Source: Tulasnella sp. 424
Taxonomy: Eukaryota > Basidiomycota > Agaricomycetes > Cantharellales > Tulasnellaceae
Assembly (NCBI GenBank): GCA_019633425.1
Contig: WSUB01000106.1
Coordinates: 62,001-126,000, forward strand
Length of the DNA: 64,000 nucleotides
Direction: 5' to 3'
Shown: positions 21,684 through 31,977 of the stretch, in pieces
Numbering within the stretch: the stretch's first letter is position 1
How the letters are laid out: each line of letters opens with the position of its first letter
The notes under the pieces: model-generated
Database searches by the model: none
What the model saw: only the letters and a program-made list of their open reading frames with translations
Told to the model about the DNA's origin: nothing
Program-made: the position numbers and the translations under genes

Positions 21684-24065
21684 ATGCAAAAAGACGGTAG
21701 TCACGACGCCCGTCCTAGTGGGCTACCAGAGTCACCGTCGAACCACGACGCTTCCTCGGATGGATTCCAGCCGAACACCAATATGGTACGTCGCTCTCAG
21801 GTCTCAGACAGCAAATCCAATAGCTCACCGAAATGATGGTTCTCTCGCAGAGGAATAGGCTCAGTAACCTTGTGAAATGGCGGATCGATCAGTCCTCCAT
21901 CGAATTCCCTCAGGAGGCTCGAGAGATCTTGGGAGGCCACGCGACGGTTTCACAAGCCTTTTTGGCATCTCCCTCAGGTGGTAAAGACAATACGAGCCAA
22001 TTCGATCCAACCAGAAACAATGGTCTCGACTCAGGTGATCCTGCTGGAGAAGCCGCTCCACGGCGGAAGGTCTGTACCGCTCAGCGTCTCCGGTCATTGA
22101 CAGCGACGTCGAGCAGCTCATCAATTCTAATCCCACAGGCTGTAGCGGTAAAGAAGATGAAGATGTCAGACGATATAGCGCGGGTATTGGGGGTCAGAAT
22201 ACTTCATCTAACCACATAGGAGTTTCAGCGCTAAGGTTGTTGTTTTCTGTTCAGTTGACGGTCAGAGAAGCGGAGTTCCTGGTCGGACTTTCCCATGAGA
22301 ACATCATCGAACTCGAAGGTTTCGTGGAGGACCTATCCAAGGATATAATTTGGTTGGTCTTTCCCTGGGAAGAAAACGGTACCTTGAGGGACTTTGTCGC
22401 CTCAGTGGATTGGGAGATACCTGAGCGAATCCATTTGGTGCGGCCTAAAGTACTTTTATCAAGTCCACTTCTGAGACTTGCATTCCAGATTAGAGACGTG
22501 GCCAGCGGAGTGAATTACCTGCATAGCCGACGGCCCCCAATGCTTCATGGAGACCTGAAATCTGTAGGTTCTGAGAGACTTGATGATAATACACTTGGCC
22601 AACGTTGTTCTATACTTTGCAGATAAACGTATTAGTAAACTCAGAATGTCGCGCGGTAATTACCGACTTTGGATCGGCCCGTCATCGTAAAACCGAAGAT
22701 CTCAATAAGGGGACGAAGCCAGCTCAACACAAACCCCCGGCAGGATTTTTGCTTGAAGCAAGGTTCTGTGCCTCGACCAATACTATCACGCTGACGGGAG
22801 ATCATTATACGCTTCGTTGGGCTGCTCCCGAGCTGCTGTATGAGGAGGAACCTAGCCTCTGCAGCGACATCTGGGCGTTGGGGTGGGTAGCGTACGAGGT
22901 AACATCGGAACCCATTCTACTAGCAATCAGAACCCGAGCTCAAAGAATGAACTCTGACGTAGGTCATGACCAACTGCATCCCGTTTGAAGACGTCAAGGA
23001 CACGATTGTTATCAAGCGCGTCATTCAGGGAGATCTCCCATCCGTCACCGGCGATACTCGCATATCGCCGATCCAGGCACTTTGCTCCCTGATGCTTGTG
23101 TGTTGGAGCATCGAACCCAGCAAACGGCCGACCGCTGAGGATTTTCAAAAGTCAATCCGCTGGATGGTGAGTAATGCTCATTACGGTCAATTTCACGCGA
23201 TTGATCGATTTTGCTCCAGCCCGCCATCATTCCAAACCGTATAGGGAACTCGGATTCAGCGGCAAATTCCAGGACCCACTCTCCCGAGCTTCTGGTACAA
23301 CTGGGATCTATACATCGGAGGCAGGGTGACTACCTCAACGCATTGGACTGCTTCACCAAGGCTCTAGGTGGCTACACAGACGCCGAAGACAGGAAAGGAA
23401 AGGTCACTGCGCTTGTGGCACTTGGGCAGGTGCAGCGGTTTCGAAATGAGTACGACCAGGCCATTTCATTCTACTCGGAGGCCCTACAAATCTCCACTGA
23501 CATCGGCGACGGACACGGGAGAGCCTCTGCTCTTTGGGGTCTCGCTGAGGTGCATCGGGCTCGAAGCGAGTACAGCCAAGCCATTGCGTTCTACTCGGAG
23601 GCCCTACAAATCCGCACCGACATCGGGGACAGACGGGGGAGAGCCTCTGCTCTTTGGGGTCTCGCTGAGGCACATCGGGCTCGGAAGGAGTACAGCCAGG
23701 CCATTACATTCTACTCAGAGGACCTCCAAATTCGCACCGAAATCGGCCACAGACGCGGGAAAGCTCAAGCTCTTCGGGGTCTCGCTGACGTGCATCGACT
23801 TCGAAATGAGTTCAGCCAGGCCATCACCCTCCTTTCGGAAGCATTGCAAATATTTACCGACATCGGCGACCGACATGGAAGAGCTTTCGGTCTGTTGTGC
23901 CTTGCTGGCGTGCATCGCGGCCAGGAGGACCACGGCAACGCGATTCGTCTTTATACCGAAGCTGCAGAAATCTTTGAGCAAATCGGAAGTATTCGGAAGG
24001 CGACTCACGCTTCGAAGAAAGCTGCTGAAGTCCGGTCGATTACCTCCGAAGGAAAAGCTACTTGA
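21684..24065 (+). CDS. Protein kinase fused to TPR repeats, copy B (intact)
   Basis: Exons 21684-21785, 21851-22069, 22139-22183, 22255-22437, 22489-22563, 22623-22898, 22963-23166, 23220-24065 join in frame to 649 residues. All exon borders match copy A. Kinase motifs are kept: VAVKKMK, HENIIELEGF, HGDLKSINVLV, TDFGSAR, RWAAPELL, CWSIEPSKRPTAEDF. The intron between kinase and TPR part has a normal GTGAGT donor (23167), which supports a true fusion protein. The TPR part has six 40-residue units; two inner units of copy A are missing or were never gained. The protein ends ITSEGKAT. It is the only undamaged gene of the unit 2 cassette, which suggests selection for the kinase-TPR product. Function is likely signalling; ligand and partners unknown. 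Confidence 0.87.
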
Positions 24066-24483
24066 TGCTTGGTGAGAACGCTGAGCGGGATATTGATGAT
24101 TCGAGACTAAAATTCATGTATCTAGAGTCTACACGCGCGATGTACGAAATTTACTGGGTTACTTTCCATTGGCCGCAGCGCTGATCCCTTGTCTTAGTCA
24201 TTCTTGCTTCTCCTCGCCTGGTAATCAATTGGCTACCTTCCATCTGGTTGCCCCTCTTTTGAATTTAACGGTGGTAGACGCAGGGCTGTCTCTCGCATTG
24301 ATGACGCTGCGTCGTTAGGGAGGTTGGGGTGTGTATGACTGTATCTGACGCCGCTTGATGTCGTGAGACAAATGATCATGGATAATAAGAGTACAAAGGT
24401 TGCTGGTATATCGATACATGTAGTGGTCGCGCCGTCGTCTGTCTGTTACGCCCCGGAGGGGATGTTAGACTCATCTATCTGGA

Positions 24484-26366
24484 ATGTCGGGTGCTGCAAG
24501 CGAATTTGATTAGAACGAAGAATCATGCTATGCGTCGAATCATATAGAGAAGCCCTGGATGGGGCCTAAAGCTGTAAAGCGTCGGAGTGAAGATTGCCGA
24601 AAGAGCACGGGAACTGCGCTCATGCCATGAAATGTCGGGGATGAAGAAATCTGATGGAAAAATCCGATACGTTGTTTTGAGCGGGTAATACTAGCTCCTA
24701 TGATCAGCCCCTGTATATAGTAGAATGAACAGAAACCACGGAAGGGGCCAGTACCTCACCACCAGACGCAGAAGCCATATTCGTTCCTCACGGACCAGCG
24801 GGAGCCTCAGTTGACGGTACCACGGGTTAGATGTCGTATCTTACCATCAAAGGATAAGGTCGGGTGACGAGATGATGCCCTCTGGCGCTCTTCAAGGGGG
24901 CTTTCTAAAGACGCCAAACCAGCCAAAACATTGATCAAACGAACTCGGTATTGTTCTTTCATGAAAGATCTATGTGACTTCCGTTGCTAATTGACGGGAC
25001 CCAAGAAGGATTGAAACCATCCTGCCGCTAGCGCTCTTAGTCGTATCTCAGATGTCAACAACCTCTGATGATATCGCAAAGCGTGAGCGGGATTGTGCTT
25101 TTTGTGGTCGTCATCAGCACTAGGTGCGTGGATTTCGGCAGGGCTCTGGAGGACTGCCTCGTTCTAGGTCATCGGAGCCCCATTTTCTGGTAGACGAGTG
25201 CCCGACCACCAGCGAATGACTTTTGTCGTTCGCAACAGCCATGCACGCGGTTACAGGCCATACACTGCATCGGGAGCCGACCTCCCACTCTGCCAATAGC
25301 GGGTTCCTGCTCACATTCTAAATGAGAACCCAACCAACCCGCTATATCTTGACCTGGGTGGGGTGATCATATGCATGACGTTGCGCTCCCCGCGGCTCGA
25401 GGGTTACTACGGACGCCACCACTGTATGTCGATGAGTGACGCCCTTAGTCAAATTTGCCGCGTCAACAAATCCTCGAACGAGCCCTTTTGTGAGGGCTAA
25501 ACCGAAGTTGCAGAACTCGGATGTCCGGCCTTCGGGTAAAAGCAGAGCCGCCGGAAGTCACGTAACCATCTCGAATGATAGGGCGTTTTGCCTTGCGGAA
25601 CGCCTTCGTGAGATGCAAAGCATGCCCACTGAACGGACGCGCGTTGCGTTCTAAATGAATCATATCCGAAGGATGTCTCGAACGTGACCGGGTGGTGGAG
25701 ATCCTCTTTTTTGACGAGAGCTGTCAGCGACTCTGGATGCGGTGATTAAATCCCACTGATAAGAACACGCGAGACCGTGCACGCGTGATTTCGAAACCCA
25801 AACGACGACCGGCCTTCTGACGACGTTTGGATCTCCCCTCCACCCTCCTAGATCTACATTCGTAACGTATTAGTAATGCGAAGAAGACACGTGAAGGCCT
25901 TGCGCGATTAAACTCCTTCCCGCACCCTGTCGCGCCAAAAGATGTCGAAGCTTGGCATTGGAGTTGGATGACTCGCAAAAGGCGGTGTGCACATCCCGGA
26001 GCTCGTTGGCGTGTCTGGAGCTGGTGGGTTTACGGAATGCTGATAACCGAGTTGAGACCGTAGGGGTCATCGTTGAGAAACACAATTTGTGGAGTTTTAC
26101 CGCACCAGTTGAAAAAGAACCTACGCAGACGTTCGACCGGGGAGCCGTCGGGCCCGTGACTCGTTCGAAGAAAACTTGACCGAACGTTTCAGATCTAGGT
26201 GTAGTGGAGGAAAGAGAGGTTGCTGACACATGCTTGGGAGAGAAAACTGCGGCATATGGACCCACTTCTCTCATCACCGCGGGCGAGTCTTGTTCGGTGA
26301 GGCGGGATAGAACACCGACCCATATGCTCTGCGGGACGATGTCGAGGTCGGGGACCTTTGCAGTGA
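24484..26366. other. Extra segment of about 1.9 kb in the unit 2 spacer
   Basis: In unit 1 the kinase-TPR 3' flank (TATCTAGAAT) runs directly into AGTATTGTCTGCTG. In unit 2 the same two sequences are separated by this segment. I find no clear terminal repeats or target-site duplication. The longest frame is 180 codons on the minus strand (25870-26412), with no family I recognise, and it crosses the segment's right border. The rest (including 24066-24483) is untranslatable flank. It may be a decayed insertion, or sequence lost from unit 1. Confidence 0.6.
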
Positions 26367-26877
26367 GGTAAGTATTGTCTGCTGTGCATTTCGGCCGAGG
26401 GCTAAATTGCAAAAAGCGCTGCGCTCCCGATGCAGATCTGGGTGCGCGGCAGGATCAGCGACCTGCCAAACCCACCCAAGCATGCGCGGCAGTAGTCCCA
26501 ACAAATTCTTCTCTCGACTCCTCCTCCTCCATCGCCAGCTCACTAAGCAAGAAACAAAGGACTCACATCCCTACATCGCATCCACGCTTCTAAAACACGC
26601 AATCTGAGCGACTTTGTTTTCTTCGTTCTCACTGCCGGCATTTTGGGACGGTCCCTGCAAATTAGGCCCAAAACAAGCGCGCGGGGAGCTGCACCCGGGA
26701 GCGGCGCAGCCTGTCGCTCTGGAATTTCTCCTTTTGCCCTCGGGAGTCATGCCCTAGACTCCATTTACTCTCTTAAAAGCATTCTCACAATCCACCTCTC
26801 CATATTCTCTCTCCGCGTCTCCCCTCTTCACTTCACTCGTTGGCGTTGCCGCGGTCCACCATTCGACTCTCGACTAG

Positions 26878-29283
26878 ATGCCGGCTCAACATAATCCCCC
26901 TCAACCCGCCGGGCAGGCTCGGGCATCCCACCGCCAGCAACGTTCATTCTCGCATTCGTCTTCATACTCGTCAAGCTCTTCATCATCCTCGCCTCCGGAC
27001 TACCCGCCAGATAGCCAACCCCCACCCGTCTATAACTCCCGGCCCGCACCAAATGAGGACACCCTTCTCGCTGGAGCCGTCCCCCCACCCGAAGGCATTT
27101 ACACCAAACGCTCCAAGCAAATTGTAGTAGCCTTGCCGGGTCAGGAAGAGACCGTTGAAGTAGGGGAAGGCGATAATCCAAAGAAGAGACCAAAGTATGG
27201 TAAAGGCGCGACCATCTCTGGTGTTATCGAGCTGAAGGAGGAGGGCGGGCTCAAACTATCTGAGGTTCTCAAAGTTTCGGTTCAAGTACGCCCGCGCAAA
27301 CGCAGCTCCTTGGGCGTTTCGTATAACTAAAACGCCTGCCTTGCAGATCCAAGGCAAGATGAAGCTCGAGATCGCAGAAGGCGGCCAAACTACCCAATTG
27401 TTCCTCGACCACGATATTAACCTCCACGACGCGTCCGCATCTGCTCCTTCGACATCCAGAACATCTGCTACTAGTACCTGTCCCTCAATGCTGCCCTTTT
27501 CGTACACCCTGCCCCTAACTTTCACCGAGGATCCTCCACCAATACCTCCACCACCGAATCCGGGACCAGTCGAGAGGCAGCTCCCTCCCACGTACAGCGT
27601 CAACTACGAGGGAATCCCCGGCGTACGAGCCGAGGTGAAGTATACCATCAAAGTCCTAGTGGAGCGAAAGCGGTTCTTGGGCTTGAAGAAAGTGCAGATG
27701 TAAGTCTTGGGTTTTGCCGTCACATGGGGTCGCGCTTCTGAGGATGCATGTGGTCGCTAACGTTTGGCTTGTTCCCTCGCGATTTTTTAACCAACGTTTT
27801 CTAGAATTCGAATCCCTTTCAACTATGTACCACGCTCAAGACCACACTTACCAGGGCCATCTCCTCTTGCGTCTTTCATTGCCGCGTTGAAACACGCTCC
27901 GGAAGACTGGGCGGCGTTCGTGAACGACGTGCCCCGTCGGACGGACCCTACGAATCGGGAAGTGCACCATGTCCGAGACACGGAATTGCAGAGTGGAGAG
28001 ACTATCACTTCAGCGGTACGCGCATCCTTCGCAGGACCTCGAGTTTTGCGGAGTCGCTGATGCCGAGCCCGTTTTTGCGTTCTGTCCCCTACAGCTTGTT
28101 CTCCCTTCAACTCAAACCTTCCCACTAACCCAAGCAATCCCCTTCCACTTGCAACTATCCGTTTCACCCCCGTCCGCCCCGCCCACCCCGTCCAATAGAA
28201 CCCGTCCACTTCCATCCCGCTCACCATCTCGTCGTCCGCAAACCGCTCCTGCAACATCCTCGACATTCCCCCAGCACCGCCCACCACTCAATCAACGCCC
28301 GACGTCCGAATCCATACCTCAATCAACCCTCCTCTCCCTATTCGCCGACCCGATATTCAGCGCTCCTCCTCGAGGTCGAATACCCGGTCGTGCCGCTCCG
28401 ATTCCAGCAGCGGGGGCGATCGTAGGTCTTGGTGAAGGCATGGCTGGTGATGGGACGATGTATGGAGATCCGAGGTATGGGAATACTGGGAGCGGGGATC
28501 CTAATTCCGTGCGCGGGCAGCAGCAGTCAGCGGTGTGTGGAGGGAGGCAGCCGTCTAGGGGAAGAGGTGGGAGGCCTCAACTTACGGCGGCTGGGGCTAT
28601 GAACGAGCTGGAGAGTGTGGATGATGGGAAGAAGAAGAGTTATGTGAGGGTGTTCCTTCAGAGGCAGGTGGTGGTTACCGTCAAAGGACAGAAGGTGGTC
28701 AAGACCATTGCATGTGGGGACGGAAGGTATGTCTTTCTTTGGACCGGTTCGCTTGGTAGTTCTAGAATCTGAGAGATACTATTTTAGATTACATCGCGTC
28801 CAACTTGATAACCCACCTGCGTTCTGCGAGCACGAGTGCACCAACCCGTCCGAGGATGATGCATATGAGCAAGACGCTTCCTCTTCAACATCGCAATCTC
28901 AACCTTTCCTCGGGGTACAGCCTAGCAGTAACAACTCCACCAGTCCAAGCCGTCCACCAGTCCCACTACGCTCACCGCCTCGGCAGGAACAAGATGGGGT
29001 TCATTATATCGCCTGGGAGGGATACGTCTTACCCAGTAAAGATGTTCTGACTGTTGGTGGCTTTAGGACGAGCGGTTTGTGGGTCAAGGTAAGTCCCAAG
29101 AATTGCCCGGTCATCAGTTTCTCCTGACATTTATGGCTCGCCGATTTACAGGACTTCATCACTTTAACTATGATCCCACCTGACCCCGAACACTCTCCCT
29201 TACGGACGTTGCACCACGCGGTGCCAGTTAAATTGGTAAGCGACCCTTGGGAGGAAGAGTGGTGGGGTGGAAGGAGGATGTAA
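26878..29283 (+). CDS. Arrestin-like protein (alpha-arrestin type adaptor)
   Basis: Exons 26878-27285, 27347-27699, 27805-28015, 28068-28726, 28788-29088, 29152-29283 join in frame to 687 residues. The third intron has a weak acceptor (GCCGAG) and was chosen because it restores frame. The N-terminus is Ser/Pro-rich; then come YTKRSKQIVVALPGQEE, GATISGVIELKEE, ALPFSYTLPLTF-type beta strands, GVRAEVKYTIKVLVER, and the conserved VQIIRIPFNYVPRSRP, as in fungal arrestin-fold proteins. The C-terminal half has YVRVFLQRQVVVTVKGQKVVKTIACG and TSGLWVKDFITLTMIPP. Such proteins usually recruit a HECT ubiquitin ligase to membrane transporters; I see no clear PPxY in order with the C domain, only PPDYPPD near residue 38. 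Exon 1 is copied as a fragment at 16.4-16.8 kb. Confidence 0.8.
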
Positions 29284-29705
29284 ATCTCGTGTCCCTTGGT
29301 TTTCTTTTTTTTTTCCTTTTCGTCTCGGGCTGTCATATCGTTTTCGTTCATCGTTTGTGCCTTTTGGTCATCTTTTGTTGTTTCTCTACACTTCAACGCC
29401 TACTACTTCAATGTTTCACCACATATGCAATTGTCTGATTAGTACTGCATTTTCTTTGTGCTATGTCGTGGTCCGAATTCAATACGAGGGTTTCTATCGT
29501 AAACGTGCTGGCTGGCGTCCTCCGCATGTGGCCAGAAGGGACCTCAACGCTTCGGCGGGCCTTAACGAGCTACCGACAAAAACCTAGATTATCTAGCTAT
29601 CAACTATCGACAAGCTAATCACATGAAACTAAAAAGTGTTTGGTTTATTCGGGGAGACACCCCCGGGCAGCGCGACATCTCGACGGCGGGTCGGACCGCG
29701 ACTCA

Positions 29706-31283
29706 TCAAAATCGACTGCATGCGATTCCTCGAAGGGTCACCCCGATTGCCGCGAGCTGCTTCACAGCTTCCCCCAACTCTATCCCTTTAAGTCGACAAT
29801 TGACCAGGACGATTTCCTTGACCCATGTCTTGGAATATTCCCGTGGATGCTGCCGCCGAATCTCGACTAGCCTCACGATCCGGCTGAGATCCAAGTCAGG
29901 CGCGGCGTCAATCGTTAGAGACTCCAGCGAACCAAAAGGCCAGTCGGTAGATGTGCTTGCCGGGGGTTCACCTGGGAGATTTGTCGAGCAACGCTCCTCG
30001 ATCGCTGTTATAAGTAAATCTGCTGGCCAGACTTGGAATTGGGCCACGATGGTCCGGACGTTTTGGTCACTAAGAGCCTGAAAAAAGAGGACACCAGATT
30101 CGAACCCCAGATCGACCGTGGTTACTGTTAATGGTGGCCCCTTAAGCCGGGCTTGGGATTCTTGGACGAGGTCGTGGAACGCCACGGCTGCTTCCGTCGT
30201 GTCGGGTAGTCTCAAGGCAAGTCGGCGACTTTCTGTCTCGTATACAATGCGGGCGTAGCGCCCAAGGCGGTGTTCGATACGGATGCTCGCAGAATCGTGG
30301 TACTCGGAGCTCCTCTCCTCCGATGACATGAAATTACAATAATCTGCGGCGTGTTCGTCTAAACGATGAACAACTCCTTGGAGCTCCAGGTTACCCCAAA
30401 GGACTCGAGGAGTGACAAGGCGCCGTATGAGATTCATCACCGCCTTATGCGAATAGAATTTCAGATCCATCGTTTTCAAGCAAGGTAAGGTTATTGGAGT
30501 GGGTGCATCTGGAAACTCGTTTGCGGCCGTCACATCGCTGCATTGAATCCTCAAGCGCTCGAGGCTCGTGCAAACTGATAGTACTTGGAACACCTCCGCA
30601 CCGAGCTCGTCGAGATGAGTGAGAATCAATTCTTGAAGACCTGCGAGCCACGACGCGTCGGAAGGGGGTGTCCACGCGGCAGCGGTGAGGTGGCGGATCG
30701 GTGAGAGGTCTCCCAATGGCTCAATATTACTCTCCTGAGAGTAGACGAGGCCCCATCCGAGCAGCCCTAGGGTTTGCAAGGCTGGTGTCCGAGTCCGGAC
30801 TAACCATCTGCAGAGATGGTATGCATCGGGATCATCTGAACGCAACGTCTGAATCCGAGTGACGGAGGATTGTAACTTCTCTGGCACTTGCTCGGTCGGC
30901 ATCACCGGTCTGGGGTAAGCTTCGGTACAGTAGATGCACAAGGTCGTGGATCCGGATCTTTCGAGGCACGCAGATATCACCGCGAGCGGACTTTTGATGT
31001 TGATGACGCGCCAATATTGCGGCGAGGAGAGAAGAAAGTTGTTCAACGTGGTGCATACGCGACGCGTCTGGAAGAGCTGACGCCTATATAGGTCGAGGTG
31101 GTCCAAAGGGAAGTGCGGATCGTGAATCTTGTTCAAGTCCAGCACGATTTCGAATATCGAGTGGACGACGTCAGTAGCAAGAAGGCTGAACAGGGCGTGC
31201 TCATTCTTCTGGTGTCGAATTGCCACCTTGACGGCATCGCAAACAGCAGCCTCCGTTGCAGTGGAGCCCGCTGAGGGCTTCAT
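29706..31283 (-). CDS. F-box-like protein, family II copy 1
   Basis: Single open frame of 525 residues. The N-terminal F-box-like segment reads LLATDVVHSIFEIVLDL, then RRVCTTLNNFLLSSPQYWRVI; the rest is leucine-rich (LQELILTHLDEL, LERLRIQCSD, LKTMDLKF, LESLTIDAAPDLDLS) and ends VNCRLKGIELGEAVKQLAAIGVTLRG. It is a clear paralogue of 31978-33633 and 43700-45367, which share the last 30 residues almost exactly. The other two start MTYTSYLQ; here the equivalent upstream codons (VYARLAFFRRSET) are out of frame with the rest, so I use the ATG at 31283 or assume an unseen upstream exon. Probably an SCF adaptor, unrelated in sequence to the 8.5-kb F-box family. Confidence 0.75.
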   Translation of the reverse strand: MKPSAGSTATEAAVCDAVKVAIRHQKNEHALFSLLATDVVHSIFEIVLDLNKIHDPHFPLDHLDLYRRQLFQTRRVCTTLNNFLLSSPQYWRVINIKSPLAVISACLERSGSTTLCIYCTEAYPRPVMPTEQVPEKLQSSVTRIQTLRSDDPDAYHLCRWLVRTRTPALQTLGLLGWGLVYSQESNIEPLGDLSPIRHLTAAAWTPPSDASWLAGLQELILTHLDELGAEVFQVLSVCTSLERLRIQCSDVTAANEFPDAPTPITLPCLKTMDLKFYSHKAVMNLIRRLVTPRVLWGNLELQGVVHRLDEHAADYCNFMSSEERSSEYHDSASIRIEHRLGRYARIVYETESRRLALRLPDTTEAAVAFHDLVQESQARLKGPPLTVTTVDLGFESGVLFFQALSDQNVRTIVAQFQVWPADLLITAIEERCSTNLPGEPPASTSTDWPFGSLESLTIDAAPDLDLSRIVRLVEIRRQHPREYSKTWVKEIVLVNCRLKGIELGEAVKQLAAIGVTLRGIACSRF

Positions 31284-31977
31284 CGCAAGCTTGGTCCTGG
31301 AAGAAAGGTCTCAGAACGGCGAAAGAAAGCAAGTCGAGCATACACACCTCTCGGATGACTTGGATATATCGGATATACCCCAGTCAGAAAAGTCTCGGGA
31401 CGTGCCTAGGTGACAGAAGTGGTCAGAGGGCTGCTGGACCCGTCGGACCGATCCGGAACGACGGCACTCACCCCACTAGCCTATACGGTAGTCAACTTCA
31501 AGTAGGGGCAAGATGGCGGGCCTAAAAAGGGAGATATATCGAGACCTCTTTCAAAGAAAATTTGAATAAGTTGAGAACTTTTCAATGCTGTCGGAAAGAG
31601 CGCGAGCGTCTTGTAGCCTCCGAGTCAGCGTCTTAGCTATCGAGACACAAATACGAACCTTACGCCGGAGTTAAGGGGCTTATATCCGTAAGCCTAAAGT
31701 CACAACCTCCAGAATTTGGCTGGTGGGGTAGGGAATCGTCACACCAGCGCGAAAAGCTATGACCCTCAGATCTTTACAAGACCCTGAGCAGCGGCTCGAC
31801 CGCTGATCCCTCCTCCCACAATGATGCCGTCGTATACCTTTCCTGAATCCCAATCCGGAGAAGTGAATGGCAACGACTAATCCGTACATTTGCCATTTCA
31901 AGACATAGATTATTACATATAATGCATAACTAGGGAAACCTAAAGTTCTCGGGCTAGTGGCACCGAACCATGACGCC
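31284..31977. other. Intergenic between F-box-like copies 1 and 2
   Basis: Its right part (about 31850-31977) resembles the 3' flank of copy 3 (about 43620-43699), for example GAATGGCAAYGACT followed by CATTTG. No gene is seen. Confidence 0.5.

Larger units (their letters stand above)
16790..27205. repeat. Tandem segmental duplication, unit 2
   Basis: Second copy of the cassette in the same order and orientation, running into the complete arrestin-like gene. It is longer than unit 1 mainly because of an extra segment of about 1.9 kb in the spacer after the kinase-TPR gene and one of about 170 bp near 24121-24290. Confidence 0.9.

Noticed and set aside
25060..25110. Possible HNH-type C-x-x-C motif (DCAFCGRH)
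   Set aside because: Interrupted by a stop shortly after, and no second half of the motif is present.
25870..26412. Minus-strand open frame of 180 codons as a gene
   Set aside because: No recognised domain, no intron structure, and it crosses the border between the extra segment and the arrestin upstream region. Kept only as part of the segment description.
30085..30115. tRNA-like T-loop sequence (GGTTCGAATC on the minus strand)
   Set aside because: Lies inside the F-box-like coding frame, and no acceptor stem or anticodon arm can be folded around it. No tRNA was found elsewhere by eye.
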